Made by a program: the position numbers and the translations under genes
In this document: in pieces, positions 8,365-17,476 of the stretch
Position numbering within the stretch: the first letter of the stretch is position 1
How the letters are laid out: every line of letters begins with the position of its first letter
Notes under the pieces: generated by a model
What the model was told of the DNA's origin: nothing
Database searches by the model: none
What the model saw: only the letters and a program-made list of their open reading frames with translations
DNA from: Streptomyces marianii
GTDB lineage: Bacteria; Actinomycetota; Actinomycetes; Streptomycetales; Streptomycetaceae
Assembly: GCF_005795905.1 (NCBI RefSeq)
Contig: NZ_VAWE01000001.1
Coordinates: forward strand, 4,825,001 to 4,889,000
Reading direction: 5' to 3'
DNA length: 64,000 nucleotides

Positions 8365-9651
8365 ATGGACGCCGCGTTCACCCCGGAGCAGTCCGAGATC
8401 CGCCGCACCCTGCGCGCCGCCCTCTCCAAAGGCGGGCCGCCGGGACCGCCCGGACGCGACGACACCGCCTCCGCCGCCGCGGCCGGGCCCGGTTACGACC
8501 CCGGCCTGTGGGCACGGCTCACCGGCGGCCTCGGCCTGCCCGGACTCGCCCTCGACGAGAAGTACGGCGGCGCCGGCTGCGGTGTCACGGAGCTCGCCCT
8601 CGCCTCCGAGGAGACCGGCCGGGCGCTCGTACCGCTGCCGCTGTTCGCGACCTCCGGACTCGCCGCCCCCCTGATCACCGCGCTCGGCGCCGAACGGCAG
8701 CGCGCCGCGCTCCTGCCCGGAATCGCCGACGGCACCCTCACCGCCGCCCTCTGCGTACCCGGCACCGCCCTCGCCACCGCCCTCGCCCTCACCGGCGGCG
8801 ACGCGCACGGAACCTGGGCTGGCGGCGGCCGCGCCGGCGGCATCCAGGCTCGGCCCGACGGCCACGGCGGCTGGCGGCTCTACGGCGAGGCCGAACAGGT
8901 CCTCGACGGACACAGCGCCGGACTCCTCCTCGTCGCCGCACACACCGGCGGCTTCACCCGAGGCCGCACCCTCCTCTTCCTCGTCCGCGCCCCGGACGCC
9001 GACGGCCTGCGCCGCACCCGGTGGACCGCGCTCGACGAGACCCGGCCGCAGGCCCGCGTCCAGCTCCGCGACACCCGGGCCGAACTGCTCGGCGACGACC
9101 CCGGCGCGGACGTGCCCGCCGCGCTCGCCGCCACCGGCCGCACCGCCGCGGCCCTGCTCGCGGCGGAGGCCGTCGGCGCGGCCGCGGCCGCGCTGGACCG
9201 CACCGTGGCGTACGTGAAGGACCGGCAGCAGTTCGGCCGGGCCGTCGGCTCCTTCCAGGCGGTCAAGCACCGCCTCGCCGACCTGTACGTACGCGTCCAG
9301 GCGGCCAGGTCGGCCGCGTACTACGCCGCCTGGGACCCCGGCGAGGGCGCGCTCGCCCTCGCCCAGTGCCTGGAGGCGCTCCGGACCGTCGCCGGTGAGG
9401 CGATACAGCTGCACGGCGGCATCGGCTTCACCTGGGAGCACGCGGCCCACCGGTACTTCAAGCGGGCCGCCTCCGACGAACTGCTCTTCGGGCCCGTCCA
9501 CCGGCTGCGCGCACGGGCGGCCGAGACGGCGGGCCTGTTCGCCCCGGCGGCCGCCGTCCCCGCCGCCCCGGCGGCAGCGCTCGCCGACGGGCCCCGGGCC
9601 GGGGCCGGGGCGGGGCCCCGGCCCGGCGCGCGAGAGGCGGCGGGCGTCTGA
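8365..9651 (+). CDS. Acyl-CoA dehydrogenase family protein
   Basis: The 428-residue flavoprotein starts MDAAFTPEQSEIRRTLR and shows the family blocks KYGGAGCGVTELALASEE, KDRQQFGRAVGSFQAVKHRLAD and ALRTVAGEAIQLHGGIGFTWEH. It would introduce an alpha-beta double bond into an acyl-CoA using FAD. The usual central MTEP-type block is poorly conserved and an Ala/Gly-rich tail follows residue 390, as in the FadE types that work as heteromers in steroid catabolism. An isolated start at 8365 has a GGGGAGA ribosome binding site. The stop overlaps the next gene by one base, so they form an operon. Confidence 0.88.
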   Translation: MDAAFTPEQSEIRRTLRAALSKGGPPGPPGRDDTASAAAAGPGYDPGLWARLTGGLGLPGLALDEKYGGAGCGVTELALASEETGRALVPLPLFATSGLAAPLITALGAERQRAALLPGIADGTLTAALCVPGTALATALALTGGDAHGTWAGGGRAGGIQARPDGHGGWRLYGEAEQVLDGHSAGLLLVAAHTGGFTRGRTLLFLVRAPDADGLRRTRWTALDETRPQARVQLRDTRAELLGDDPGADVPAALAATGRTAAALLAAEAVGAAAAALDRTVAYVKDRQQFGRAVGSFQAVKHRLADLYVRVQAARSAAYYAAWDPGEGALALAQCLEALRTVAGEAIQLHGGIGFTWEHAAHRYFKRAASDELLFGPVHRLRARAAETAGLFAPAAAVPAAPAAALADGPRAGAGAGPRPGAREAAGV

Positions 9652-10139
9652 TGCGCACCGGGATCCGCATGGTCCGGAAGATCTCGTCGACCCGCGCCTT
9701 CGCTCGGCTCGCCCCGCATGTCATCCCCGCCATGGACCGGGCCGTCCACCGGATCACCCGGGGCAGGGTGCTGCCCAGCGCACGGATGCTGCCCGGGCTC
9801 GTGCTGACCGCGCACGGCGCGAGGACCGGCCTTCCGCGCCGCACACCACTCGCGTGCCTGCCGGAGGAGGCGACCGGCACCTGGATCCTCGTCGGCTCCA
9901 ACTTCGGCCGGCCGGGCCACCCGGCGTGGACGGGCAATCTGCTCGCGCACCCCGAGGCGGAGATCAGCTGGCGGGGCGGGGACGTGCCGGTCCGGGCGGA
10001 ACTGCTGACCGGCGAGGAACGCGCGGCAGCCTGGGGCGCGGCGCTCGTGTTCTGGCCTCCGTACGCGACGTACCAGGCGAGGACCGACAGGGAGATCCGG
10101 CTGTTCCGGCTGACACGGCGGAACACCGCGGCGGACTGA
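9651..10139 (+). CDS. Deazaflavin (F420)-dependent nitroreductase (DDN) family protein
   Basis: A 162-residue split-barrel protein of the DDN/F420-dependent reductase type, with VLTAHGARTGLPRRTPLACLPE, LVGSNFGRPGHPAWTGNLLAHPEAEI and WPPYATYQARTDREIRLFRLT. The SNFG-PW-NL block is the family's F420-phosphate binding signature. Members reduce enones, quinones or nitro compounds with reduced F420. It is translationally coupled to the acyl-CoA dehydrogenase (TGATG overlap), so its substrate is likely an intermediate or cofactor partner in the same pathway. Confidence 0.88.
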   Translation: MRTGIRMVRKISSTRAFARLAPHVIPAMDRAVHRITRGRVLPSARMLPGLVLTAHGARTGLPRRTPLACLPEEATGTWILVGSNFGRPGHPAWTGNLLAHPEAEISWRGGDVPVRAELLTGEERAAAWGAALVFWPPYATYQARTDREIRLFRLTRRNTAAD

Positions 10140-10476
10140 CGCCGCAGGACGGCGCGGGACGGCGCGGGCGCGCACCCGGCCGTGCGGAGCGGCCGCGACG
10201 GACCTGCCGGGACGTACCGGCGGAGGGGCGTGGGCCCGTGAAGGGGCCCGTGCGGGTCGGCGGAGGGGGTGTCCCCGACCGTGCGGAGCGGCCACGGCCC
10301 TGCGGGCTGGCCGGTCAGGGCGTACGGGCGGAAGGTGCGACGGCGAAGGGCGTGCCGTGAGGTACGGCCGTGGCGGCGACGGACGTGCCGCTGCCGACGG
10401 CCGACGTGGCCGGAAGTGAACGGGCTTGCCTATGGCAGGACTTGGCGCGAGGGCGCCCGTCATCGCGGCCCGTCCG
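10140..10476. other. Intergenic region, no gene seen
   Basis: 337 GC-rich bases lie between two convergent genes. A CGTGCGGAGCGGCC motif occurs twice (near 10180 and 10280), the first being a small CGGCCG-loop-CGGCCG hairpin. No credible coding frame is present; the hairpins may act as terminators. Confidence 0.4.
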
Positions 10477-11124
10477 CTACTTCGTCGGCTTCCTGCCCGT
10501 GATGCCCAGGTGCACCAACAGTGCCAGGTTCGGCCTGAGTTCGGCCTGTTTGACGCCCCAGGTCTGGAAGCCCTTCTGGTGCGAGGCCACCGAGGCCAGC
10601 ATCGCGACCAGCGAACCCGACACCGCCATCGGGCTGACGTCCTTGTCGACCTTGCCCTTGGACTGGAGCTCCTTCACCCCGTCCGCAAGGGAGTTGGTGA
10701 CCGAGTTCAGGATCTTCATGCGGAGCTTGTAGAAACGTTTGTCGCCCTCGGCCGCGCCGAGGTCCACCACGCGGAGGATCGCGTCGTGTCTGCGCCAGAA
10801 GTCGAGGAATCCCTCGACGAGTTGCTCCGCGGTCTGCCAGCCAGCCTTGCCGACCCAGGACCGGCCCGCGACCAGGTCCGTCAACGCGGCGCCCTCCGTG
10901 GCCATTTCCTCCGCGAGTTCGAGGACCGCGCCCTCGACGTCGGGGAAGTACTGGTAGAAGGTCGCGGGCGAGGTCCCCGCTTTCCGGGCCACATCGATGA
11001 CCTTGACGTCCCGGTACGGCGAGGAGCTGAGCATCTCGCTGAGACAGTCGAGCAGCTTCTGCCGCGTCGCCTGTCCGCGACGGCCGGCGACCCGGCCGTC
11101 GACAGTGCGTACTTGTCCTGTCAT
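10477..11124 (-). CDS. TetR-family transcriptional regulator
   Basis: The 215-residue protein has an N-terminal TetR DNA-binding domain (about residues 18-65): RQKLLDCLSEML, DVKVIDVARKAGTSPATFYQYF, with the classic turn and FYQYF end. The C-terminal ligand domain contains LVEGFLDFWRRHDAILRVVDLG, seen in regulators that respond to lipid or CoA ligands. It is the only TetR gene in the window and lies beside the first two operator sites, so it is the best local candidate for the CTGACG-N3-CGTCAG palindrome. Its own promoter has a CTGACG half site directly before the ATG. Regulation of the regulon is inference. Confidence 0.9.
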   Translation of the reverse strand: MTGQVRTVDGRVAGRRGQATRQKLLDCLSEMLSSSPYRDVKVIDVARKAGTSPATFYQYFPDVEGAVLELAEEMATEGAALTDLVAGRSWVGKAGWQTAEQLVEGFLDFWRRHDAILRVVDLGAAEGDKRFYKLRMKILNSVTNSLADGVKELQSKGKVDKDVSPMAVSGSLVAMLASVASHQKGFQTWGVKQAELRPNLALLVHLGITGRKPTK

Positions 11125-11396
11125 GCCGTCAGCTTACCGAGGGGTGATCGGCGCGCGATTCGGCCGACTGCAAATGGGGTGCTCCCGCATCGCCCCCCGG
11201 GTGGGCCGACAGTGTTATCAACAGCCTGTGGATAATTTCGGTGGACAACTCAACGAACGGGCTCCTCTGCGTGCGGTGCATGCCGCAGTCCGATTGACTG
11301 TGACTGACATCACACCCCGTGTCGAGGGCTCTGCGCCGCGGAATCCGCCCCAGGAACCCGCCCCCGCGGAACCCGCGCCGAGGAAGGGGCCGGACC

Positions 11397-12377
11397 ATGG
11401 CCGCATTCACCGAGGGCACCCCCTGCTGGGTGGACGCCCAGCTGCCCGACCTCGAAGCGGGCAAGCGTTTCTACGGCGAACTGTTCGGCTGGACGTACAG
11501 CGAGAAAAGCGCTGATCACGGCCCCTACCCGCACTACACCGACGCCCTCCGCGACGGAAAGCCCGTCGCCGCCCTCGCCGCCAAGAGCGACGGCCGCATG
11601 CCCACCACCTGGGGCGTCTACTTCGCCACCGGCGACGCCGCCGCCACCGCCCGGCGGATCAGGGACGCCGGCGGCCAGTTGATCACCACCCCCACGCCCG
11701 TCGACGGCCTCGGCACCGTCGTCCTCGCCGCCGACCCCGCGGGCGCCGTGTTCGGCCTCTGGCAGAAGGGTGAACGCGACGGCTTCGCCCTCCGGGGCGA
11801 GCCCGGCTCGTTCTGCTGGACCGAGGTCTACACCCGCGACAAGAACGCCGTCGACCCCTTCTACCAGGAAGTATTCGGCTTCCAGGGCACCCCGCTGCCC
11901 GACGACACCGTCGACTACCTGATGTGGTCGCCCGCCGGGGCCGAACCCGGCGAGGACACCGCCGTCGGGGCCCGCAGCGTCATCACCGACGCGTTCCCCG
12001 TGGAGATGCCCGGCCACTTCCTCGTCTACTTCGCCGTCGACGACACCGACGCCACCGTCGAACACGCCACCCGGCTCGGCGCCCGCGTCACCGCACCGCC
12101 CTTCGACATCCCTTACGGACGTATGGCCGTCCTCGCCGACGACCAGGGAGCCGCCTTCGCCGTGCTGGCGGAGCCCGGCCCCGGGCAGATCCGTGGACGG
12201 GCATCCGGGGGCACCCTCGAGCAAAAGCTCGAACAGTCGTCCGAGCGGCAGCCTGAGCGGACACCCGGACCCGACGCGGAACCGCCCGGAGGCGACCAGG
12301 CCGGACCGCGAACCGAACGCCCGGACGAACCCGCCCCCGAACGCAGGCCCGACACCCCCGGCCCGTCCCCCGACTGA
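11397..12377 (+). CDS. VOC-family protein with two glyoxalase-like domains
   Basis: Two VOC domains are in tandem: residues about 1-125 (GTPCWVDAQLPDLEAGKRFYGELFGWTY) and about 135-265 (GSFCWTEVYTRDKNAVDPFYQEVFGF). A low-complexity Pro/Glu/Arg-rich tail of about 60 residues follows, likely disordered. Streptomyces relatives are often labelled hydroxylase or glyoxalase-like, but the reaction is not known. The ATG at 11397 has an AGGAAGG ribosome binding site. It precedes afsK on the same strand with a 165-base gap. Confidence 0.82.
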   Translation: MAAFTEGTPCWVDAQLPDLEAGKRFYGELFGWTYSEKSADHGPYPHYTDALRDGKPVAALAAKSDGRMPTTWGVYFATGDAAATARRIRDAGGQLITTPTPVDGLGTVVLAADPAGAVFGLWQKGERDGFALRGEPGSFCWTEVYTRDKNAVDPFYQEVFGFQGTPLPDDTVDYLMWSPAGAEPGEDTAVGARSVITDAFPVEMPGHFLVYFAVDDTDATVEHATRLGARVTAPPFDIPYGRMAVLADDQGAAFAVLAEPGPGQIRGRASGGTLEQKLEQSSERQPERTPGPDAEPPGGDQAGPRTERPDEPAPERRPDTPGPSPD

Positions 12378-12542
12378 AGCCGCCGAACCCACCAAACCCG
12401 CCCACCACCCCCCGGCAGCCCGGCAAAATAGCCCGAGACACCCCGATACCGCCCCGGGTTCGCAACCGCGCCCTCCGGCAGGAACAATCAGGTGGCGACG
12501 GGGCCGTACCTACATGGCCCCTACGGGGAGGTGGCAGGCGAA
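12378..12542 (+). promoter_or_regulatory. afsK upstream region
   Basis: 165 bases without a gene; purine-poor (runs of C and CCACCC) and without a clear sigma-HrdB promoter. It should hold the afsK promoter unless the gene is read through from the VOC gene. Confidence 0.35.
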
Positions 12543-14930
12543 GTGGAGCAGCTGACGCAGCACGACCCGAGGCGGATCGGCCCCTTCGAGGTGCTGGGAC
12601 GGCTCGGAGCCGGCGGCATGGGGCTGGTCTATCTCGCACGGTCGGCGTCCGGCCGGCGCGTGGCGATCAAAACGGTGCGCACGGAGCTCGCCGAGGACCA
12701 ACTGTTCCGCGTCCGCTTCACCCGCGAGGTCGAAGCGGCACGAGCGGTCTCCGGCTTCTACACCGCAGCCGTCGTGGACGCCGACCCGCGCGCCGCCGTG
12801 CCCTGGCTCGCCACCGCCTACGTCCCCGCCCCCTCCCTCGAGGAAATAGTGAACGAGTGCGGGCCCATGCCCGCCCAGGCGGTCCGCTGGCTCGCGGCCG
12901 GAATCGCCGAGGCCCTCCAGTCCATCCACGGCGCGGGCCTGGTCCACCGCGACCTCAAGCCGTCCAACGTCCTCGTCGTCGAGGACGGCCCCCGCGTGAT
13001 CGACTTCGGCATCGCGTCAGGCGTCTCCAACACCCGCCTCACCATGACCAACGTCGCCGTCGGCACCCCCGCCTACATGTCGCCCGAACAGGCCCGCGAC
13101 TCCCGCAGCGTCACCGGCGCCAGCGACGTCTTCTCCCTCGGCTCCACCCTCGTCTTCGCCGCCACCGGACACGCCCCCTACCACGGCGCCAACCCCGTCG
13201 AAACCGTCTTCATGCTCCTGCGCGAAGGCCCCGACCTGGCCGGACTCCCCGACGAACTGCGCCCCCTCATCGAATCCTGCATGCAGATGGACGCCGCCCT
13301 CCGGCCCAGCCCCGAAGACCTCCAGGCACAACTCGCACCCCACCTGTTCTCCTCCGGCGGCGACGACAGCGGCACCGCCTCCGCCTGGCTGCCCGGCCGC
13401 GCCGTCTCCCTCATCGAAGACCGCCGCGGCGGACGACTGCCCGGCACCGGCGGCCCCGCAGCCCGGCCCCGCCCCCACACACCCCCCGTACCCCCCAGGC
13501 CCGAACACGCCCCCGCCGCCCGGCACACCGGCGGACCCGACCCCCGCAACACCGCGCCCGTCCGCCCCCAACACGCCCCGCCCGGCCCCGACCACGGCCC
13601 CGTCCGGCTGCCCGGCGCCAAGGTCCCCATCGGCCCCGGCCCCCGCGCCGCAGCCGACGCCCGCGCCGCCGCCGTCGACGCCGGCCCCGCCACCGGCTGG
13701 GTCCGCCCGCCCGGCGGAGAAGTCGCCACCAACGCCATGACCGCCGCCCCGCCCGTACCCGCACCCACCACACCCCCGGACACCGGCCCCGCACGCTGGC
13801 GCCCCTGGCGCTTCCGCATGTCCAACGACGTCTGGGGCACCCCCGTCGTCGACGGCGGCCTCCTCTACGTCACCTCCTTCGAGGTACACGCCCTCGACGT
13901 CGCCAGCGGCCGCCGCCAGTTCAAGACCCGCGACGTCGCCTGGGCCATGGCCGTCCACGGCGGACGCATCCACGCCTCCGACGGACCCACCCTCTACGCC
14001 CTCGACGCCAACGACGGCGGCGAACGCTGGCGGGCCCAGACCGACGCCTGGGTCTACTCCCTCAAAGCCGCCCGCGGCACCGTCGTCACCGCCACCCGCG
14101 GCGGCGGCGTCCAGGGCTGGGAAGCCTCCAACGGCGAAAAACTCTGGGAGATCACCGGAGCCCAGAGCGACTTCGAAACCCCCGAAGCCGGACCCGCGCT
14201 CTGCGACGACACCGTCTACGTATGGCGCAACGCCCGCCTCCAGGCCCTCGACGCCCGCACCGGCACCGAACGCTGGTCCTACCCCGTCGGCGACGCCGCC
14301 TCCTGCGGCGGCGCACCCGTACGCGTCACCCAAGCCCCCGACGGCTGCACCTACCTCGCCGCCGGCACCCGCGTCCTGTGCGTCGACACCATCACCGGCC
14401 ACGTGCGATGGCACTTCGAAGCCCCGGCGGTCTTCCTCTCCCCACCCGCCTTCGCCCCCGGCCCCGCCGTCACCGGCGGCGGCGTCTACCTCGCCGACTA
14501 CCTCGGCACCGTCTACGCCCTCGACGCCACCACCGGGAAGGACCGCTGGCGCATCGCCACCGAGGCCCGCCAGTCCGTCGAACCCGTGCTCGTCGCCGAC
14601 GGCAGCATCCACGTCGGCAGCGGCAGCGCCCTCTACACCCTCGACGCCGTCACCGGCACCCCCAGATGGAGGTTCGCCGCCGGCGGCGAGGTCACCGGCA
14701 GCCCCGTCGTCGCCGACGGCCGTATCCACTTCGGCTCAGCCGACCACGTGCTCTACACCCTCGACGCGGCCGGCGGACAACTCCGCTGGAAACTCGCCAC
14801 CGGCGGCGAGATCACCGGCTCACCCGTCGCCCGCAACGGCGTCGTCTACGCCTGCTCCAAGGACCGCTGCGTCTACGCCCTCGACGCCGCCAAGGGAACC
14901 GCCACCGGCCGCACCACCGCCCCCCGGTAA
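12543..14930 (+). CDS. afsK: Serine/threonine protein kinase AfsK with PQQ-type beta-propeller
   Basis: The sequence matches my memory of S. coelicolor AfsK almost word for word in the kinase domain: [22 protein letters not shown] (P-loop), AIKTVR (Lys), [10 protein letters not shown] (catalytic loop), DFGIA and [11 protein letters not shown] Pro-rich linker follows (about residues 290-420), then about seven PQQ/propeller repeats of the LDA-TG--RW type. AfsK autophosphorylates at the membrane and phosphorylates AfsR, which turns on afsS and antibiotic genes; it also affects apical growth. The GTG at 12543 (VEQLTQHDP) matches the known N-terminus and gives 795 residues; a GTG at 12492 is a longer alternative. 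afsR and afsS lie 5-9 kb away on the opposite strand. Confidence 0.95.
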   Translation: MEQLTQHDPRRIGPFEVLGRLGAGGMGLVYLARSASGRRVAIKTVRTELAEDQLFRVRFTREVEAARAVSGFYTAAVVDADPRAAVPWLATAYVPAPSLEEIVNECGPMPAQAVRWLAAGIAEALQSIHGAGLVHRDLKPSNVLVVEDGPRVIDFGIASGVSNTRLTMTNVAVGTPAYMSPEQARDSRSVTGASDVFSLGSTLVFAATGHAPYHGANPVETVFMLLREGPDLAGLPDELRPLIESCMQMDAALRPSPEDLQAQLAPHLFSSGGDDSGTASAWLPGRAVSLIEDRRGGRLPGTGGPAARPRPHTPPVPPRPEHAPAARHTGGPDPRNTAPVRPQHAPPGPDHGPVRLPGAKVPIGPGPRAAADARAAAVDAGPATGWVRPPGGEVATNAMTAAPPVPAPTTPPDTGPARWRPWRFRMSNDVWGTPVVDGGLLYVTSFEVHALDVASGRRQFKTRDVAWAMAVHGGRIHASDGPTLYALDANDGGERWRAQTDAWVYSLKAARGTVVTATRGGGVQGWEASNGEKLWEITGAQSDFETPEAGPALCDDTVYVWRNARLQALDARTGTERWSYPVGDAASCGGAPVRVTQAPDGCTYLAAGTRVLCVDTITGHVRWHFEAPAVFLSPPAFAPGPAVTGGGVYLADYLGTVYALDATTGKDRWRIATEARQSVEPVLVADGSIHVGSGSALYTLDAVTGTPRWRFAAGGEVTGSPVVADGRIHFGSADHVLYTLDAAGGQLRWKLATGGEITGSPVARNGVVYACSKDRCVYALDAAKGTATGRTTAPR

Positions 14931-14967
14931 CCATCGGCGGATCCCCCGGCCGGGACAGACGCCAGAA

Positions 14968-15672
14968 CTACGGCCCACGCCCCTCGTCACGGAACGGATC
15001 CTGATCCGGACCCGCACCGTACGGGTCCCGCCGAGGCTGCCGCGGCCCCGACCCGTACGGCGGAGGAGGCGGATACACCGGCAGCCGCTGCGTGTCGTCC
15101 GGCTCCGGCGACCACACGTACGGACCCGTCTCCTCCGGCGGATACGCACCCGGATCCCCCGGGTAGCCGGCCGGATACGCCGCAGGATCCCCCGCCGGAT
15201 AACCGGCCGGATCCCCCAGCGGACCGTCGTAGCCCGGCTCCTCGAACGCCACGACCCTCGGCGCACGCCCCCGCATCACGACCGCCGCCAGCAACAGCAG
15301 ACAACCACCGCCCAGCGCCGCCGCGACCCCGTCACCCAGCCCCGGCAGATCACCCCCCACCGACAGATAGCCCGCCGCCTGCCCCTGGCGCACCATCCAC
15401 AGGACCGTGAACCCCAGCACCACCAGTCCCGCCAGCGCCACCAGCAACCGCGACCGCAGCACCACACCGAGCAACGCCACCAGCGCGGAGAACGCATACG
15501 GCAGCGCGATCGACGACACGACCTCCGTCTGCGCGTCCGTGATACCGCCGAACAGATCCTGGATCCGGTAGTCGACGCCGAGACGGCCGCCGTACCAGGC
15601 ACGGAAGGGGCCGCATACGGCGACCGCCGCTCCGGCGAGAGCCAGGACCGACCCGATGACGTTGCGGACCAT
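14968..15672 (-). CDS. Membrane protein with four TM segments and a Gly/Pro/Tyr-rich tail
   Basis: This 234-residue protein starts MVRNVIGSVLALAGAAVAVCG and has four predicted membrane segments in the first 135 residues. A cytoplasmic tail built of degenerate GYPAGDPAAYPAGYPGDP units follows, probably disordered. It ends 38 bases from afsK on the opposite strand, the position I recall for a small membrane gene near afsK in other streptomycetes. Function unknown; a link with AfsK at the membrane is only positional. Confidence 0.78.
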   Translation of the reverse strand: MVRNVIGSVLALAGAAVAVCGPFRAWYGGRLGVDYRIQDLFGGITDAQTEVVSSIALPYAFSALVALLGVVLRSRLLVALAGLVVLGFTVLWMVRQGQAAGYLSVGGDLPGLGDGVAAALGGGCLLLLAAVVMRGRAPRVVAFEEPGYDGPLGDPAGYPAGDPAAYPAGYPGDPGAYPPEETGPYVWSPEPDDTQRLPVYPPPPPYGSGPRQPRRDPYGAGPDQDPFRDEGRGP

Positions 15673-16016
15673 GCCCGGCCTCCTCTCCGCAGCACGACGC
15701 TACGCCCGTGGTACCCCGATCGCGACCCTTGAACCGGCCCCCGCCCCCGCCCCACCCGGAGACGGGCCCGGCCACGGGCAGTACCGGCCTCACCCTCCAT
15801 ACGGCCGACCGGGCGCCCCGCACTCACCACCGGCCGCCGCAATCAAACATCGGTGACCGCCCCACCGAGGAGAAGCCCGTGCCGCCCCGCCCCAGCGTCC
15901 TGCACGTCACCGACCTCGCCCACCCGGCCCGCGTACGGCGCTACCGCTCGGGACGCCGCTTTCGGCAAGATCCCGGTGGACCCTTCCTGTGGACGGTGCC
16001 GGCGCCCGACGCGCGG
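15673..16016. other. Intergenic region with a possible decayed gene start
   Basis: 344 bases. A plus-strand GTG near 15881 begins VPPRPSVLHVTDLAHPARVRRY, which looks like a conserved N-terminus (PSVLHVTDLA) but loses coding character within about 40 codons, so it may be a truncated gene head. The rest holds the promoter of the minus-strand membrane protein gene. Confidence 0.3.
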
Positions 16017-16250
16017 TCAGCAGACAAACACCGACCAGCAGATGTCGTTCCGCAACCGCCGGTCGTCGAGCACGAGCTCGCGAACCGCCTCCGGAAGCTG
16101 GTCACGCTGCCACTGGCATTCCAGCCGCCCTGCGGCCTCACTCTCACCTTCCGGCGCGGCAGCGCGTGCGGCCTTGATCGCATAGGCAGCCGCACCGAGC
16201 TCGTGCGCGGCGACGTGCGCGACGACCCAGACGCACACGGCGTCAGCGCA
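16017..16250 (-). pseudogene. C-terminal remnant of a putative immunity-type protein
   Basis: The minus frame ending at 16017 reads AHELGAAAYAIKAARAAAP, then QWQRDQLPEAVRELVLDD and RLRNDICWSVFVC. I recognise this as the end of the small Streptomyces putative immunity (Imm5-like) family. The coding sense continues leftward of the first GTG (16238) into the 3' end of the crotonase gene, so the N-terminal two-thirds are gone. It is therefore a truncated fragment, with no start codon context of its own. The family assignment is from memory. Confidence 0.45.
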
Positions 16251-17025
16251 ACCGGAACCCCGGCCGGCGCGCGGCGAACAGCTCCGCCTGCCGCTCCGGC
16301 GGCAGGTTCCCCAGCGTCACCAACTGCGGCGCGTGCGCCAGCGCCTGCGCGCGGACCGCCTCCTTCGCCGACCACACCGCACGGACCGTCCCCTGCACCG
16401 CCTCCGTCGGATACGAGGCGATCACCTCCGCGCAGCGCACCGCCGCCTCCACCTCCTCGCCGGGCGGGGTCAACTCGCTGACCAGCCCGGTCTCGTACGC
16501 CCGCCGAGCCGACAGCCGCTCGGCCGTGCCCATCAGCGCCGTCCTGGCCACCTCCCCGAACGGCATCCGCATCGCCATGTACACCGACTCGTACGCACTG
16601 ACCATGCCGTACGTGGTGTGCGGGTCGAAGAACACGGCGTCCTCGGCGGCGACCAGGAACTCCGCCTCACCGAGCAGGTAGAACGCGCCGCCGCACGCCA
16701 GCCCGCGCACCGCGGCGACCACCGGTTTCCACAGGTCGTTCGCCTTCGGCCCGATCCGCACCAGCGGATCGTCCACCGAGTACGGTGACGCCGGCTGGGG
16801 CACGACGGCGGACCGGTCGACGCCGGTGCAGAACGCCTTCCCGCCGGCGCCGGTGACCACCACCGCGCGCACGGAGTCGTCGAAGCGGAACCCGCGCCAG
16901 ACACCGGACAGTTCCTCCGCCATGGACAGGTCGACGGCGTTGTGCCGACCCGGCCGGTCGAGGGTGACGAGGGCGACCCCGGACTCCTCATCCTGCTCCA
17001 CCCGCACGCCGGACCCCGGCATCAC
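16243..17025 (-). CDS. Enoyl-CoA hydratase/isomerase (crotonase) family protein
   Basis: A 260-residue crotonase fold with VALVTLDRPGRHNAVD, VVVTGAGGKAFCTGVD and the oxyanion segment RGLACGGAFYLLGEAEFLVAA, where the enzyme's usual second Gly pair and acidic residues are shifted (HTTYGMVSA). It would hydrate or isomerise an unsaturated acyl-CoA. The GTG at 17025 overlaps the DUF35 stop (GTGA), so translation is coupled to the DUF35 and thiolase genes upstream. Its 3' end sits on the remnant gene at 16017-16250. Confidence 0.88.
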   Translation of the reverse strand: MMPGSGVRVEQDEESGVALVTLDRPGRHNAVDLSMAEELSGVWRGFRFDDSVRAVVVTGAGGKAFCTGVDRSAVVPQPASPYSVDDPLVRIGPKANDLWKPVVAAVRGLACGGAFYLLGEAEFLVAAEDAVFFDPHTTYGMVSAYESVYMAMRMPFGEVARTALMGTAERLSARRAYETGLVSELTPPGEEVEAAVRCAEVIASYPTEAVQGTVRAVWSAKEAVRAQALAHAPQLVTLGNLPPERQAELFAARRPGFRLR

Positions 17026-17468
17026 CGCTCCAGCAGCCAGCGCGGCACGGTCACCCCGCCACCCGCCACCGTGAACGCCACCCGCACCGGGGCACCGACG
17101 CGCAGCCGCTCCGGGTCGACCGAGTTCAGCGGGGCGTCGGCGGAGGCCACGACGTTCCCGACCAGCCGGATGTGGGGGGCGTCCGCGAGCTCGACGACGA
17201 CCGCGTTGTACGGGGCCTGCTCGGCGTAGCCGGGGAGCAGCGGGGGGTGAGGCAGGACGTACGACCAGATCCGGCCGCGGCCGCTCATGCGTCGCCAGGT
17301 GCTGTCGAAGGACTGGCAGCGGGGGCAGCAGGGGCGGGGAGGGAAGCGCAGCTCGTCGCAGGAGGCGCAGGCCTGGACGCGGAGCTGTCCTCGGGCGGCG
17401 TACTCCCAGAAGGGAGCGCCGTCCTCGTCGATGACGGGTGTCAGATACCCGGTATCAGAATCTGTCAT
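17022..17468 (-). CDS. DUF35 OB-fold / rubredoxin-like zinc-ribbon protein
   Basis: 148 residues with the DUF35 architecture: an N-terminal helix, a zinc ribbon with CASC and CCPRC pairs (about residues 33-50), and an acyl-CoA-binding OB fold ending GVTVPRWLLER. In Mycobacterium cholesterol degradation a DUF35 domain pairs with Ltp2 to form an aldolase that releases a short acyl-CoA. Here it follows the Ltp2-like gene after 8 bases on the same strand, so the same complex is the natural inference. Confidence 0.9.
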   Translation of the reverse strand: MTDSDTGYLTPVIDEDGAPFWEYAARGQLRVQACASCDELRFPPRPCCPRCQSFDSTWRRMSGRGRIWSYVLPHPPLLPGYAEQAPYNAVVVELADAPHIRLVGNVVASADAPLNSVDPERLRVGAPVRVAFTVAGGGVTVPRWLLER

Positions 17469-17476
17469 CTGTCAGT

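Noticed and set aside
13017..14729. 570-codon Gly/Val-rich minus frame opposite afsK
   Set aside because: Antisense of the propeller repeats; the afsK sense strand is unmistakable.
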